NCBI GenBank assembly: GCA_001574975.1
Contig: KQ965738.1
Span: 736,277-800,276 of the forward strand
Direction of reading: 5' to 3'
Origin: Gonapodya prolifera JEL478
Lineage: Eukaryota > Monoblepharomycota > Monoblepharidomycetes > Monoblepharidales > Gonapodyaceae
DNA: 64,000 nucleotides
Positions within the stretch are counted from its first letter, which is position 1. Every line of letters begins with the position of its first letter. Position numbers and translations under genes: made by a program. The notes under the pieces are model-generated. The model was not told the DNA's origin, did not search any database, and saw only the letters and a list, made by a program, of their open reading frames with translations. This document shows, in pieces, positions 34,585-45,182 of this stretch.

Positions 34585-36394
34585 ATGATAAACGTCAACC
34601 CCGAATCCCCTCCCCACGATCTCGCGGAGCAAACATCCGCGGAAACATTGATTACCGACCAGCCACCGGACGAAATTGTCGAAGGAAACACCCCTGGTCC
34701 TCCCGACCCCAACGACGTCACAGCGATGGCAGTGGAAACGGACGGTTCTCAAACGGATGGCAACGCAAACGGCACAGGCGTCCCAACCGACGAGGGGGCG
34801 GCGAATGATGGCTCCTGCTTTGTTGTCCATGCCACGTTTTACCAATGGTTCGTGCCTCGCAATCAGCAACTCGGCTCGGGCGCATTTGCAGTTGTCAAGG
34901 AAGCCACTTCGCAGAGCGGATTGAAGGTGCGTTGCAGTGCTTGATGGATCCCTCGTTCCGGGCGAGTGACGACTCATTGACGTTTTCCATGTGACCCGAC
35001 CCGTTGAAATGGCAGGCGGTGGTAAAAATATGCGACATTTCGCCATCGACCGAAAAGCGCTCGCTGTACGCGTGGCGAGAGCTCGCGTGTCTCGCGTACC
35101 TGACCGGGGGCCAGGCCCATCCCAACCTCGTGCGATTCCACGACGTCGCGCTTGTCGGAAACAGCGTTTATATATTTATGGAAAGGGTGGAAGGAATCGA
35201 ATTGTTTGAGTTTCTGGTAGGTCCTCGATGGCGTGGTGGTTGTATGCTTCTTTTCACCGTGCCCCTCACCTCTCTCTTCTTCGTCCTTCCATTTCATTCG
35301 GCCCCATCGATACAGCGCACGTTCGATCAAGGATTACCTACAGACCACGCTCGCACAATTACGGCGCAGCTTCTCTCGGCGCTACGATTTTTGCATCGCC
35401 ACAACATCCTCCACCGTGACATCAAGGTGGGTAGTCATCAAAGCCAACAATGTCGATGAACGTCTGTTAATTTCGAATACTTGTTTAAGCTCGACAACAT
35501 TATTGTGAACCCCCAAACTCTGAGAGTGAAGTTGATTGACTTCAATCTCTCCTGCATTTACCGGGAGGGAGTTGCACTGGCAGAGCCGGTTGGATGTATC
35601 AATTATTCAAGCTTGCAAATCCTGGAAGCGGCTATGGGGAAACCCTATTTTCCAGAGAAAGGCTGGAGTGACTTATGGTGAGTTGGTGACTGTCATTTTT
35701 CAAACGTCACTCCCTCTAACCAATCTGTTCAGGGCATTGGGCGTCACAGTTTTTGGAATGTTATGCGGGTTAGTTCTATGTTTGCTATGCCTTTCCAAAA
35801 TTTACCTGACCATTGCTTCTCTCATCTCTGTGCAGGTACTTCCCGTTCCGAAACGAGAAGCCCAAAAAGCTGGCAAAGGAGCATCTTGCTCTGCACACCA
35901 ATCCCCTCAATTGGCATAGCTCCAGCGTTGATCCTATTGCGCAATCTTTTGTCGAAACAATCCTCACTCCAAAATCCCTCGGCATCATTTCGGCAGAATC
36001 TCTTATGGAACACCCTTTTGTTGCCGGCCATGAAGATCTGACAGCAGACTCCCACATTATTCACATTGCTCACCCGTTTGAAGACTTGCTTGTTGGCAAT
36101 GATGCACTAGTGTCAACAGACCTGGATCTTCAAGAGGAAGCCGTCACGCAGCTTATCCAGGAGATCATCCAATCAACCCGTTTTGCAGTGGATGCTGAGG
36201 ATGCAACTGAATCAGTCCAGTCTGTTCCTATTGACCGCGCAACTTCAGACTCCACGGTTGGTGGCGAGAACAACAGACGTGACTCAAACCCCATCAGCAT
36301 GGAACAGGACCTATCAGACCCAGGAAATGGTTTAGAGAAGTGTCCGATCGTGGAACCCATTGGAGAAGGCATGCCCGTGGCAGCGTCCGAGTGA
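34585..36394 (+). CDS. Atypical Ser/Thr protein kinase 3 (DFN motif), kinase cluster
   Basis: Third member, same strand as kinase 2 and about 300 nt downstream of it. From ATG 34585 there is an acidic Asp/Glu/Thr-rich N-terminal region of about 80 residues not shared with kinases 1 and 2. Then LGSGAFAVVKEATSQSGLK, AVVKICDISP, AWRELACLAYL, IFMERVEGIELFEFL, HRDIK plus LDNIIVNPQTLRVKLIDFNL (DFN again), EPVGCINYSSLQILEAAMGK, EKGWSDLW, ALGVTVFGMLCG and YFPFRNEKPKKLAKEHLALH. At least seven exons; the glycine at the end of MLCG is split by an intron just as in its paralogues. A C-terminal tail after HPFVAGHEDLT is rich in Ser/Asp. Introns are placed at positions largely shared with kinase 2, supporting duplication of one ancestral gene. 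Confidence 0.82.
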
Positions 36395-36548
36395 TAAACC
36401 AGCATTTCTATTTCGTGCATTTGTAAATATTATTGAACCTGCCACTAGCGTCTTAGAGTAGTCGCACGTTCGTGCATATTTGTATATTCGAAGGTACCTC
36501 CTGTGAAATTACTTTTATTATTGTTTCGTGCTATTTGAAGACCGAACG

Positions 36549-37279
36549 ATGGAAAGCAATCTCAACGAACTTTCCAATCCGCTGGGTCTCCAAACTTATG
36601 GCTGGAAATACGATCAAGCTCTACTTCCAGATGAAAACTTCTTGGACCTGTGCACCGTGATGGTTAGAAATTCTCAGAGCCCACGAGGTCACAGTTGGGT
36701 TCCCCAGATTGCACGTCAAGTCATGTCAAGTCCCCCTTTATCAACTCTTCATCCCTTTTATTAGTGTGTGCAGTTCTGACGGACCATCCTCGCAATCCCT
36801 CGCCTCCATCATCAGCGTCTGTCCTAATGGTTGCCGTGAATGAAGTGATTCTTCCACACGAATCACCTGAAGACTTGGCTAAATTGAATCCTTGGCTTCA
36901 AGATAATACATCGGCGGGAGGGACCGACTCACGAGATAGGGGACAATATCACAAACCGGTCCGCTCGTTATCGAAATCGAGTCAGGAAGTGCACGCAGAA
37001 GCATATTGCTTAGCCTTATGTGCTCGCACAGGACGGCCGACCTACGGGACAACGCTGTACATTACGTTTCCCCCATGCAATCAATGCTTCATGACTGCAG
37101 CAGTGGCGGGGGTGCAAAGAATCGTGTTCCGAAGGCAACTGGACCCTGGAAGTCGCTCTCGTGCAATAGAGGCTGCGAAGCGAATGGGAATTGAACTTGT
37201 GGAGGGTGACGATCGGGAACGTGACTCTGCGAGACTAGTTCGTGTTCGCGAATATTGGGACAAAGCGTTACCGAGTTAG
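36549..37279 (+). CDS. CDA-fold zinc deaminase family protein
   Basis: Deaminase of the cytidine/deoxycytidylate deaminase superfamily. Exon 1 from ATG 36549 reads DLCTVMVRNSQSPRGH and joins in phase (donor near 36692, acceptor near 36773) to ILTDHPRNPSPPSSASVLMV. The zinc site is clear: EVHAEAYCLALCARTG (HAE: zinc-binding His and catalytic Glu), then TLYITFPPCNQCFMTAAVAG (PCxxC: two zinc-binding Cys). The C-terminal helix part is DPGSRSRAIEAAKRMGIELV. A polar insertion of about 40 residues (SPEDLAKLNPWLQDNTSAGG onward) separates the first strands from the HAE motif. Substrate (dCMP, cytidine or tRNA adenosine) cannot be decided from the motifs. Predicted length about 205 residues. Confidence 0.75.
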
Positions 37280-37384
37280 TGACCACCAGAATAAATCTCT
37301 TAAATTCGTAGCAAAGGGCACATGAAATGTGTTTATGAAAGGACGGAGTGCCAACAATGGCATACTTCGCAAATGTGACACAAA

Positions 37385-39636
37385 ATGTCACTACCACCCT
37401 CCGACGGGTCGAGCAAAGCGAATCACTCCAATGGGCAGTCTTCACGATTCCTTTATGCTCCGCTGGCCTCTTCGAAGTTGATTGAGCTCAAGCAGTTTCG
37501 AGACCACACGTGGAAGAAGGTCGATGACGCGCGGAGAGGGATATTGGATATACCGCAGGCCCCAGATGTGGATGTTGACGCAACAAACAATGAGGGCCTC
37601 GGTTCTTCTGCGAGCTCTGAGGCAGTAGTCACAAATGGGGTCCCTGCGCACGACATCCCACTAGACCAGATTCTTGGAATCTCCCCCCAGGAGCTCGAAG
37701 AGCTCGAAGATCGCTGCAGGTACGTTGTGTGCTTCGACATGCATGTGGTTGCTCCACGTTTGACGCGATTTCCATAGTGTCCCCATCCTTGCAGCTGTTG
37801 GCACTGATATCGGTTTCCGCTACGTGGAGAATCTTTTCAACCTACAAAAATCTCGGCGGAACACTCGGCTTCCAAGCGACATGTCAGCTGATGCTGGCTC
37901 CTTCTTAAACTCGAATGTGCATGCCATTGGGTACGCTGTGGAGGAGGGCCAGGTCAACGTCAATGAATTGGGCGAAGGATTGTTCAGCTCACGGAGTGAG
38001 GCAAAAAGAAAGAGGCCATTTGTCCAGCCAGAGGAAAAAAAGGTTGCGTCGTCGCAGCGCACCAATGGTGATCCCTCAGGCGTTTCGACAATGGACGCTG
38101 GAACCTCAACCGGTGATTATTCGCAAGATAGTGAGGACTCTGATTCATCGGGGAGTGACAGCGACCCATCGGGACCGGGGAAATCGTATGGGTCATGTGA
38201 CGCTCGAACTCCAATGTTGGAAGATACCTGTGAGTCATTCACACCAAAGGGTGTATTCCTCCCTGTCAAGCATTGCCTGACAGCAAATGTTTTTGGTTCG
38301 GATTCATAGTCGACGATTCTAGAGGTGGAGCAACACAGGGGAAACGACACCGCCGACGAACTGATGTTCTTGATTGTCGTGTTGTGCAAAACAAAGTAAA
38401 GCAGAGTGTCTTTGAAAGTAAGGTGATCGAGGTGATGAATGCGTTCGCAGAGGTTGCTGCTAGCAATCTCGAGACGTTGAAGTGAGTTCATGTATCCATT
38501 GCCGCTCTTCGTTTGGTTTCGTAACCACGCTATCACTTTCTTTTTTACCTTTAGACCAGAGAACTTGGGGATTCCTCCACGCCGACATAAGGCAGCGCAC
38601 CGACAAAATGCAGTGGCCGTTTCGAACAAGGCAAGTCACCCGTGGCATATTTCCTTTGAGACAAAAATGACGACTTTTGCGTTCTAGACGAATGACCTTG
38701 CGATGCCATCAGTACCTCCAGACCTCGTCGTGTCATTTAATATCTACAACCCAGTACAGCGTACCACTATCTCTGCTACCATTAGCGCCCTTGGGAGCCA
38801 GACGTTGGACGAACTCTTGCCTTACTTTGCCGATGTGGGATGTGCTGCTGAAAGAGTCGAACTTGAGGAAGTTCCTCTGGAAAATGAGTTGCAAACTGAA
38901 ACACCGCCAACTAGCATCGGAAGGTATATGTTTTTTGGGAACGCTTTCTACACTGATGAATTGATCGGGGAGGCAAGGGCTCAGTAAGTGAATCATCACC
39001 TGGAGGAGATACCCATTCGTTGACGCTCTCCCCTCATAGAACCATCATCACATGGGCACATTCTGATCCAAACCGCGTCCTGTTTTTCCCACATCTACGT
39101 TTCCCCCAAATGGCTGCCTCCACTGTACCTGGCCAAGCACCAACCCTAGGAAGATCGAAACGCACGAGAGTTGCCATCAAGCCAAGCGATTTATCGACAC
39201 AATCAGCACATATTAGACTTGATGAGCTGTCGGTGCGGTTACACGAACCATACCTCTTTGCGCATGGCGTCGGTGCTTGCTGTGAACACATGATGACGGT
39301 GGAAGAGATCCGGTGAGGCGCTGCGGATGCTTTTGATCCAATGCCGTATTCACATGAAGGTTTCCCAGACTCTTGGCCAGGAGTGATCCGCCTCCAGGTA
39401 CTCCCTCTCAATGGCCCAAAACTACTTTTCTCGCGATGCCTTTCTCTCATTCCCACTGTGTGGGCTGTGCGTCATCACACATCGCCTGGATCACGGCAGA
39501 TGATGAATACGCACCCCAAGGAGTGTCTGCATGGTGCGACTCGTGTTACAAAGGGTTTCACTTTGATGGGGAGGGCAATTTGGCCTGGAAAGGGTACAAG
39601 AGATGGAGGGTCAAGGGAAAGGGTGTTACTGAATAG
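37385..39636 (+). CDS. SNAPC3: snRNA-activating protein complex subunit 3-like (SNAPC3/SNAP50)
   Basis: Subunit of the complex that binds the proximal sequence element of snRNA genes. The N-terminal exon from ATG 37385 is polar and poorly conserved. The conserved domain starts at VSFNIYNPVQRTTISATIS (about 38727) and continues with GSQTLDELLPYFADVG, RYMFFGNAFYTDEL and TIITWAHSDPNRVLFF. The Cys/His-rich C-terminal region holds the SNAPC3 signature: LHEPYLFAHGVGACCEHMMT, then HCVGCASSHIAWITADDEYA and AWCDSCYKGFHFDGEGN. These match the zinc-binding 'CEH ... CxxC ... CDxC' pattern and the family's HYDSEGN ending. The stop is at 39636. About eight exons, several of them short; internal exons between 37720 and 38700 are least certain. 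Confidence 0.85.
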
Positions 39637-39770
39637 GGTCTTTATTGCATACCACTCGTTAATTCTGATTGCGTGAATGGTTGCATTGTGAGCATCAATG
39701 AGTCTCCGGTTAAACAGTTCAGCCAGCCACAAGTGGCCGCAGCCACAGCCACAGCCGCACTCGCCGATCG

Positions 39771-40971
39771 ATGCTTCAAAAATGCCGTCTTCTCCTCTCC
39801 TCTCATCGTCTCTCGCGCTTTCTCTTCTCTCGCTCCATGTCTCTGGCATCGTCTCCGTCAGCTCCTCCATCGCGAACGCCGTCGCCAAACCCAGTCGCCA
39901 ACGTCTGCTTCGTAGATCCAAACGTGAAACTCCCGAAACAGCCAAAACGAACAGTCCTTCTCGCTCCCTCCTTCGTGTACGACTCCCAATCCGATCGCTG
40001 GGTGCTGGATGCGGCTCTATGTTCTTGCCCGCTCCACTCGGATACCCAGACTCCCTCATCGACAACTCCCTCAACGACAACTGTCACCCCCGCCGCACGC
40101 CTGGGCGACCGCACTTCGTTTACGTTCCTCACGTGGAACGTCTTGTGGGCTCTAAATCCTCCAAACTCCCGGGCCAAGGGGGCAGCATCCGGCTTTGACA
40201 GGAACAGATTAAACAAGGTGCTCGAGGCCGTCGTGGCGTGGGCGGCGGACGTGATTGCACTACAGGAGGTGTCGGATTACTTCTTGCCGTGAGTAACGAG
40301 CGTGCCAACCACAGCCCCACGACCCCACTCGCACACCAACCGCTTTCAGAACCCTCCTTTCACACCCTTTCGTCCGAAATTACCACTCTTCCCACTCCCC
40401 CATCACTCCCACATCTCCGTTCGGGTCGCCCGTACTCCTTTCGCGCTTCCCATTCCTCTCCTCCGTCCCCCGCATCGGGGGTAAAGATGCCGTCGTCGCT
40501 CACTTTCCCGACCCCCAAGCACCCCTTGCGATGTGGAACGTGCATCTCACCGGAGGGCCCAGTGCTCAGGCGGCGGCCACGAGGACAAAGCAGGTGGCCA
40601 GAGTGGTGGCCCACCTCAACGACGTGGTCGGAGACGTGCCAGGCACGGGGAGGGTGGTCATGGGGGATCTGAACTCTGACCCAGCAGCGGTCGAAGGATG
40701 GGACGGCTATGGGGACGCGTGGATGAAAGTCAAGGGGACTACTATCGGCGGCGGGACGTACAATGCGCAGGGCCGGCTGATAGGCCCACAGAGCGAAGAG
40801 GTTCTGGCGCCATACAGGGACTTGGTGAAGTCAAGGCTGGACGCTGTGATGGTTGGTGAAGGAGGTGTTTGGGAGGTCGATGATGTGGATTTGGTCGGGA
40901 CCGAGGCCATAGATGGTGTGTGGATGTCTGACCATTTCGGGATTTTGGGGAGGATGAGGAGACGCGTTTGA
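39771..40971 (+). CDS. Endonuclease/exonuclease/phosphatase-family enzyme, possible mitochondrial leader
   Basis: Mg2+-dependent phosphodiesterase fold (EEP superfamily, which includes TDP2, CCR4 and APE1). Two exons: 39771-40288 and about 40350-40971, joined in phase at the Pro codon after DYFL. EEP motifs in order: FTFLTWNVLW, VIALQEVSDY (catalytic Glu), VVMGDLNSDP (Asp/Asn), TIGGGTYNAQ, KSRLDAVMV and SDHFGILG (Asp/His). All are intact. From ATG 39771 the protein starts MLQKCRLLLSSHRLSRFLFS, basic with no acidic residues and likely mitochondrial. A second ATG at 39837 would give a form without this leader. The small size (about 370 residues) and the LQEV/SDHFG motifs resemble the TDP2 branch, but substrate is undecided. 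Confidence 0.8.
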
Positions 40972-41512
40972 GTGACGAGGGGCGCCGTTAGAGCACAAGT
41001 TATGAAACTAATTCTGCATCGATACCGTCTTCCGCAAAACCAGTATGTATGCATTCAGTCGTTGTATAATTCCAAGTTACATTGAGACACAGTTTTGTTC
41101 TGCACGAGTTCAAATTGTTCACAAGTGATCATGTGCAAGCCGCCATGGCAGGGATTGCAACGGACATAATCGCGAGGCTCTAAAACCTTGTATTTTATTA
41201 AAAACTCCTGTCGTGATACTCGAGGAAGGAAATCGAACACGAATAATAAATGCTGAATGTTACGTTCTTGACTTCGATGTGATGGCCCCAAAGTGGAAAG
41301 TGGAAGCTCGCCGACCTGAGCAGCACTTCTGCCAGGGCACAAACTCACGTCGAATCACCTAAACAGACAAGGGAAAGGTCGATACCGCCGCGCTGACGTG
41401 GACAGCTGTGCAGTTGTCCAGCAGCACCTGGACCGGTCCCTCAGCTCGAAGCTGTGCTCACCTCACACTTCATCGCGTGTTCAGTGGACTTGGATAAAGC
41501 AGAGCGGACGCC
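40972..41512. other. Intergenic region upstream of the RING-H2 gene
   Basis: About 540 nt: 3' flank of the EEP gene and promoter of the RING gene. A minus-strand frame at 41055-41348 has no family features and no supporting splice sites. I see nothing else. Confidence 0.4.
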
Positions 41513-44187
41513 ATGTCTGGAATCGATGGCGAGCGCGAAGACATGGGCGGACAACTAACCTATGGAGGGAGGAGCGCCGACGCGAGTGGCGACGGAGGGT
41601 TGGGACTTGCTGTGGAAGGGGGAGCTAAAACGCCCCGAGACTCCGCAATGAGCACGAGCTGGAGTGAAGTAGAAAGAAGGGATGACGCGAAAGGAGCTGG
41701 TTCTATGGGGGAAGCGCTGCTGGGAGGGAGGGGCGATGGGGGGGAACAGATTGGGGGGATGGGGAGCGCGACCAAGGGAGCTGGGATAGGTGGAGCGGTG
41801 AGCATACGTCATGAACGCGCGAGGGATGGTGCGATGGGAGACCCAGGCATAGGCGGAATGGACGTTTCTACATCGCCGGCGCGTTCACCTTCGGCTTCCA
41901 CTTCCAATTTGCCATCCACATCGCCACTACTCTCCCCGCCACCTCTACCGCCTCACGCTTCTCCACCCCTGCCGGCGTCTGTGCACTCTTCTGCGGCCTC
42001 GCTGTCCCAAAATACCGCATCGTCCTCCGCGCTCCTTGTGGACTCTCCCACGACATCGCATCCCACTGGACTTCACATACTTACGCAGCCGCAGAACGCA
42101 TCTGCGCTTGTTCTTTCAACAACGCGACCACGTGTGTACTCCGTTTCTGATCCTCTTGGCGACCCGCTCACGTGTCACCTGCCCACAGCCCCTCAATCCC
42201 AAACGACTTTACCCCGCTCTCCTCCTGCCACGACATTTACACCCGTTTCAATGCACTTTCCCACATCTTCTTCCTCAACCTCTCAACTATCTCAACCGTC
42301 TTCCGCAACACAACCCACCGCCACTGCAACATCCACAACGACGGACCCTGCCCCCGTCGCTCCACCACCCCGCCGACCATTCGCCTTCATGAACCTCCGG
42401 TCTTCCACTTCCTCACCTTCGCAAACCGCAGGCGCCAGCTCCGACCCTCCCCCAGCGTCTTCTTCCATCACGGGTGCGACCCCCGTTCCAGCCGTCATGT
42501 CTCCTACTTCCCCGCAGAACCAGACACAGGAATACACACCAAGGGATGATCCTGTGCACGACGTGGGACCAGGAGTGGCGGCGTGGGGAGCGTGGAGGTA
42601 AGTGTGGTCGAACGTGGCATGGTGATGATGAGGGACGGACTGTTGTGGTGACGGTACACGCGGCTGCAATGCCGGACAGGAACACTGGAAGTTTATGGAG
42701 TGTGTCCAAAGGATGGAGAGGGAGGATGAGCCGAAAAATTGATCAAGTTGGAACGTTGTCCCGCCCTCTCTTCCTTCTCAACTCAACGCTCGTGGCGGTT
42801 TGGGAGCACCGAAGAACCAATACCCCCACAAATCCACCTGCTCAACAACTCCCGCCCCGCCCCGCTTTGTCCCCATCTAACGCGTCTGTTCACTTTCGTA
42901 ACACAGGTTCTGGACTTCACTACAACTCCTCGCCAATCTTCTCCTCCTCTCCTTCACTCTCGCCGCGCTTGTTCACGATTCCCCTGCGCTCAATCCCCCC
43001 GCGAACCCAAATGACCCGCCCGCAACATGGTGCGATGCCCGACTTGCCTCATACGCCATCGGAGAGTGCGTGCTACGGGCGGCTCAGGTGGGATTACTAG
43101 GAGTGGTCGTGGGCTACATGCCGCATAGGCTACGGAGGTACGATTGGGCTGCATATAGGAGGTAGGTTGGGTTTCTATGTTTTTGCTTGGCTTGTTGCAA
43201 TGAGCTGAGCTTCGCTCTCTATTTCTCTCTGTCCAGGGTGGTCTTGACACGGACCGCGTGGGCTCTGTCGTCTCTCGTACTTGTGGGACAGGCGCTTATG
43301 GTTCCCATCGGAGTAGGCTTCGTACGTAACGCGCAGATGCAGTGCGTGAGTTTCAAGTAGACAGTTGCTTGCGAACTATCGTGATTGCTCAACTGCTTTG
43401 CGTCTGTACCAATGTTCGCTGCCTGTGACGGTGGGCCTTGATAGCTGGACCCCAACGCGGCCACAGCAGTGTATGATGTCACATCGGTACTGCTCATGAT
43501 TGAGTGCGCGGCGTTTGTGATGATGAGTTTGCCGATGTTTTGCATTGTGAGTGGAAGCGCGTTCTTCAATATGATAGTTTCAAATCACTTACGTGGACTC
43601 ACTCAACCCCAACCAGCCCTGCGTCATCGCCATGGCAGACCTCCCGACCTTCCAAGGCGTAACCGGGCGGCAGCTCGCTCTCATCCCCACTATAGTTGTC
43701 GAAGCACCACCCGGTTGGGTGTCCCCCGATGCTGCTTCGACCACGCCGTCTCTGGGTGGGTCAGTGAGGACATTGGCAGGGCGGAGCAGGTCCCAATCCG
43801 GAAGAACCACCGCGGCCCAAGCAGCGGCTCAGACAGCGGCGATGGTAGCCGCGCAGGAACGGGAGGCGATGGGTATGGGGATGCAGGAGCTGCCAATGTG
43901 CGCTGTATGCATGGAGGATCATGTGCCAGGTTCGAGAGTGAAGAAGTTGCCGTGTGGGCATATGTTTGTGAGTGTTGCTTTTCGAGAGGTTTTGCACTCG
44001 TAATACAATGTTTGGCTGATCCTTCCATTGCCTTTCTTTCCTTTTCGATCAGCACGAACCGTGCATTCGGCAATGGTTTGACGAGCACCGTAATTGCCCT
44101 TATTGCCGTCGGCCGATTCAGTCCGGTGGCTCCACAGGGTGGGGCAGCAACCCCTCCGTGAACGCTTCTACAACAGATGCAGTGTAA
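41513..44187 (+). CDS. Multipass membrane RING-H2 E3 ubiquitin ligase-like protein
   Basis: Predicted membrane-anchored ubiquitin ligase. Exon 1 (41513-about 42598) is about 360 residues of low-complexity Gly-rich then Ser/Pro/Thr-rich sequence with no domain. After an intron of about 310 nt, hydrophobic helices follow: FWTSLQLLANLLLLSFTLAA, VLRAAQVGLLGVVVGYM, TRTAWALSSLVLVGQALMVP and VYDVTSVLLMIECAAFVMM. A cytosolic linker leads to the RING-H2 finger: CAVCMEDHVPGSRVKKLPCG, HMFH, EPCIRQWFDEHRNCPYC, with all eight ligands present. The stop is at 44187. The topology (several TM helices, then C-terminal RING-H2) resembles fungal RING membrane proteins. No named orthologue is claimed. Confidence 0.75.
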
Positions 44188-44460
44188 ACTGTTGGTGCTT
44201 CGGCTTGGTGGATGTGCTTGATGTGGATATCAGTTCAAGGGGGTGATTGCTGGGGAATAGAACGCATTTTGGAAAATGGGACTTAGTTACACGAACGAAT
44301 TGATTGCAATAATTATGTTTACACATTTTTGGAGAACAGTGGATTTAATAACCTTGGGGACAAATGTGAGACGAATTCCTTCGCGGTTATATATTCGATT
44401 GTCTAAATAGGTGCACGCCTTTTGACGTCATCCAACTTTCCCTACCGAGCACAGGAGCTG

Positions 44461-45010
44461 ATGGAGCACGCGGTCGCTCGCGACACAATCATCTCCTACT
44501 TGGTGCTAGAAACACATGGGGGGAAGCATCCAGTCCACGCATCGAGCTTCATCGGACGCCTTTTGAGCGAGCACCCAGAAGTCGCTCCGTTCTATCGATC
44601 GATCAATTCAAAGGGCATGCTATCGAGACGCTTTTGGGCGATGAAGGTTATGTGAACAGGAGAAGAGGTGTGGGCAACGAGGTGATCGGCTTGAGTTTGC
44701 GCAACGCAAGTATGATGGCTTTCCACGTCGCCAAAGACATAATCGCAAACAATTTTCTTCCGCTAGTACTGCCAAAACTCGATTTTTCGACTCTTATGGG
44801 CTGCTACAGACGGAGGCGCAACACCAGTGGTCTCCTCTTTGTTCTTTTGGGACTTGAGACAGCATCATCCGAACCTTTTTCAAATTACTCCAAGCTTGAG
44901 TGCAAAGGAGCCAAGGCTATGAAATTGCTCTATGACAATATGGTCTTGGTCGGCAAATCAAACGGCCAAGATAGGCTGAACGTGAACTCTTCTCTATTCA
45001 TTGATGTACG
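44461..45010 (+). pseudogene. Frameshifted partial duplicate of the 5' end of the exonuclease-ATPase gene
   Basis: Reads IISYLVLETHGGKHPVHASS, then FIGRLLSEHPEVAPFYRSIN, nearly identical to the start of the downstream gene (45183 onward), at an offset of about 722-731 nt. Right after the Ser-Lys-Gly codons this copy has ATGC where the intact copy has an eight-base stretch, a net loss of 4 nt. That shifts the frame and leads to a stop at 44655. Similarity resumes in other frames (GDEGYVNRRRGVGNEV; LWAATDGGATPVV; later NVNSSLF) and ends near 45010. No exonuclease or ATPase part is present. The conserved acceptor-like AG before TACTGC is shared with the downstream gene. It could still be transcribed, but I see no intact protein. 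Confidence 0.7.
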
Positions 45011-45182
45011 ACGTACGTTTTACATAGACATCGCAATCGCTGGATCAAAATCCACATAGTTCTTTGCGGATGAATGCGGACGTTTTATTTGTAGCTTGAA
45101 ATTAGAGGTGACACTCGAAAGACTGGCTGGTTTAACCGTGCCCATTGTGTCACCCACGTTCCCACCACGCACCGAAGTTCAG

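Noticed and set aside
41055-41348. 97-residue minus-strand frame between the EEP and RING genes
   Set aside because: No domain, no introns fitting, no conserved-looking segments.
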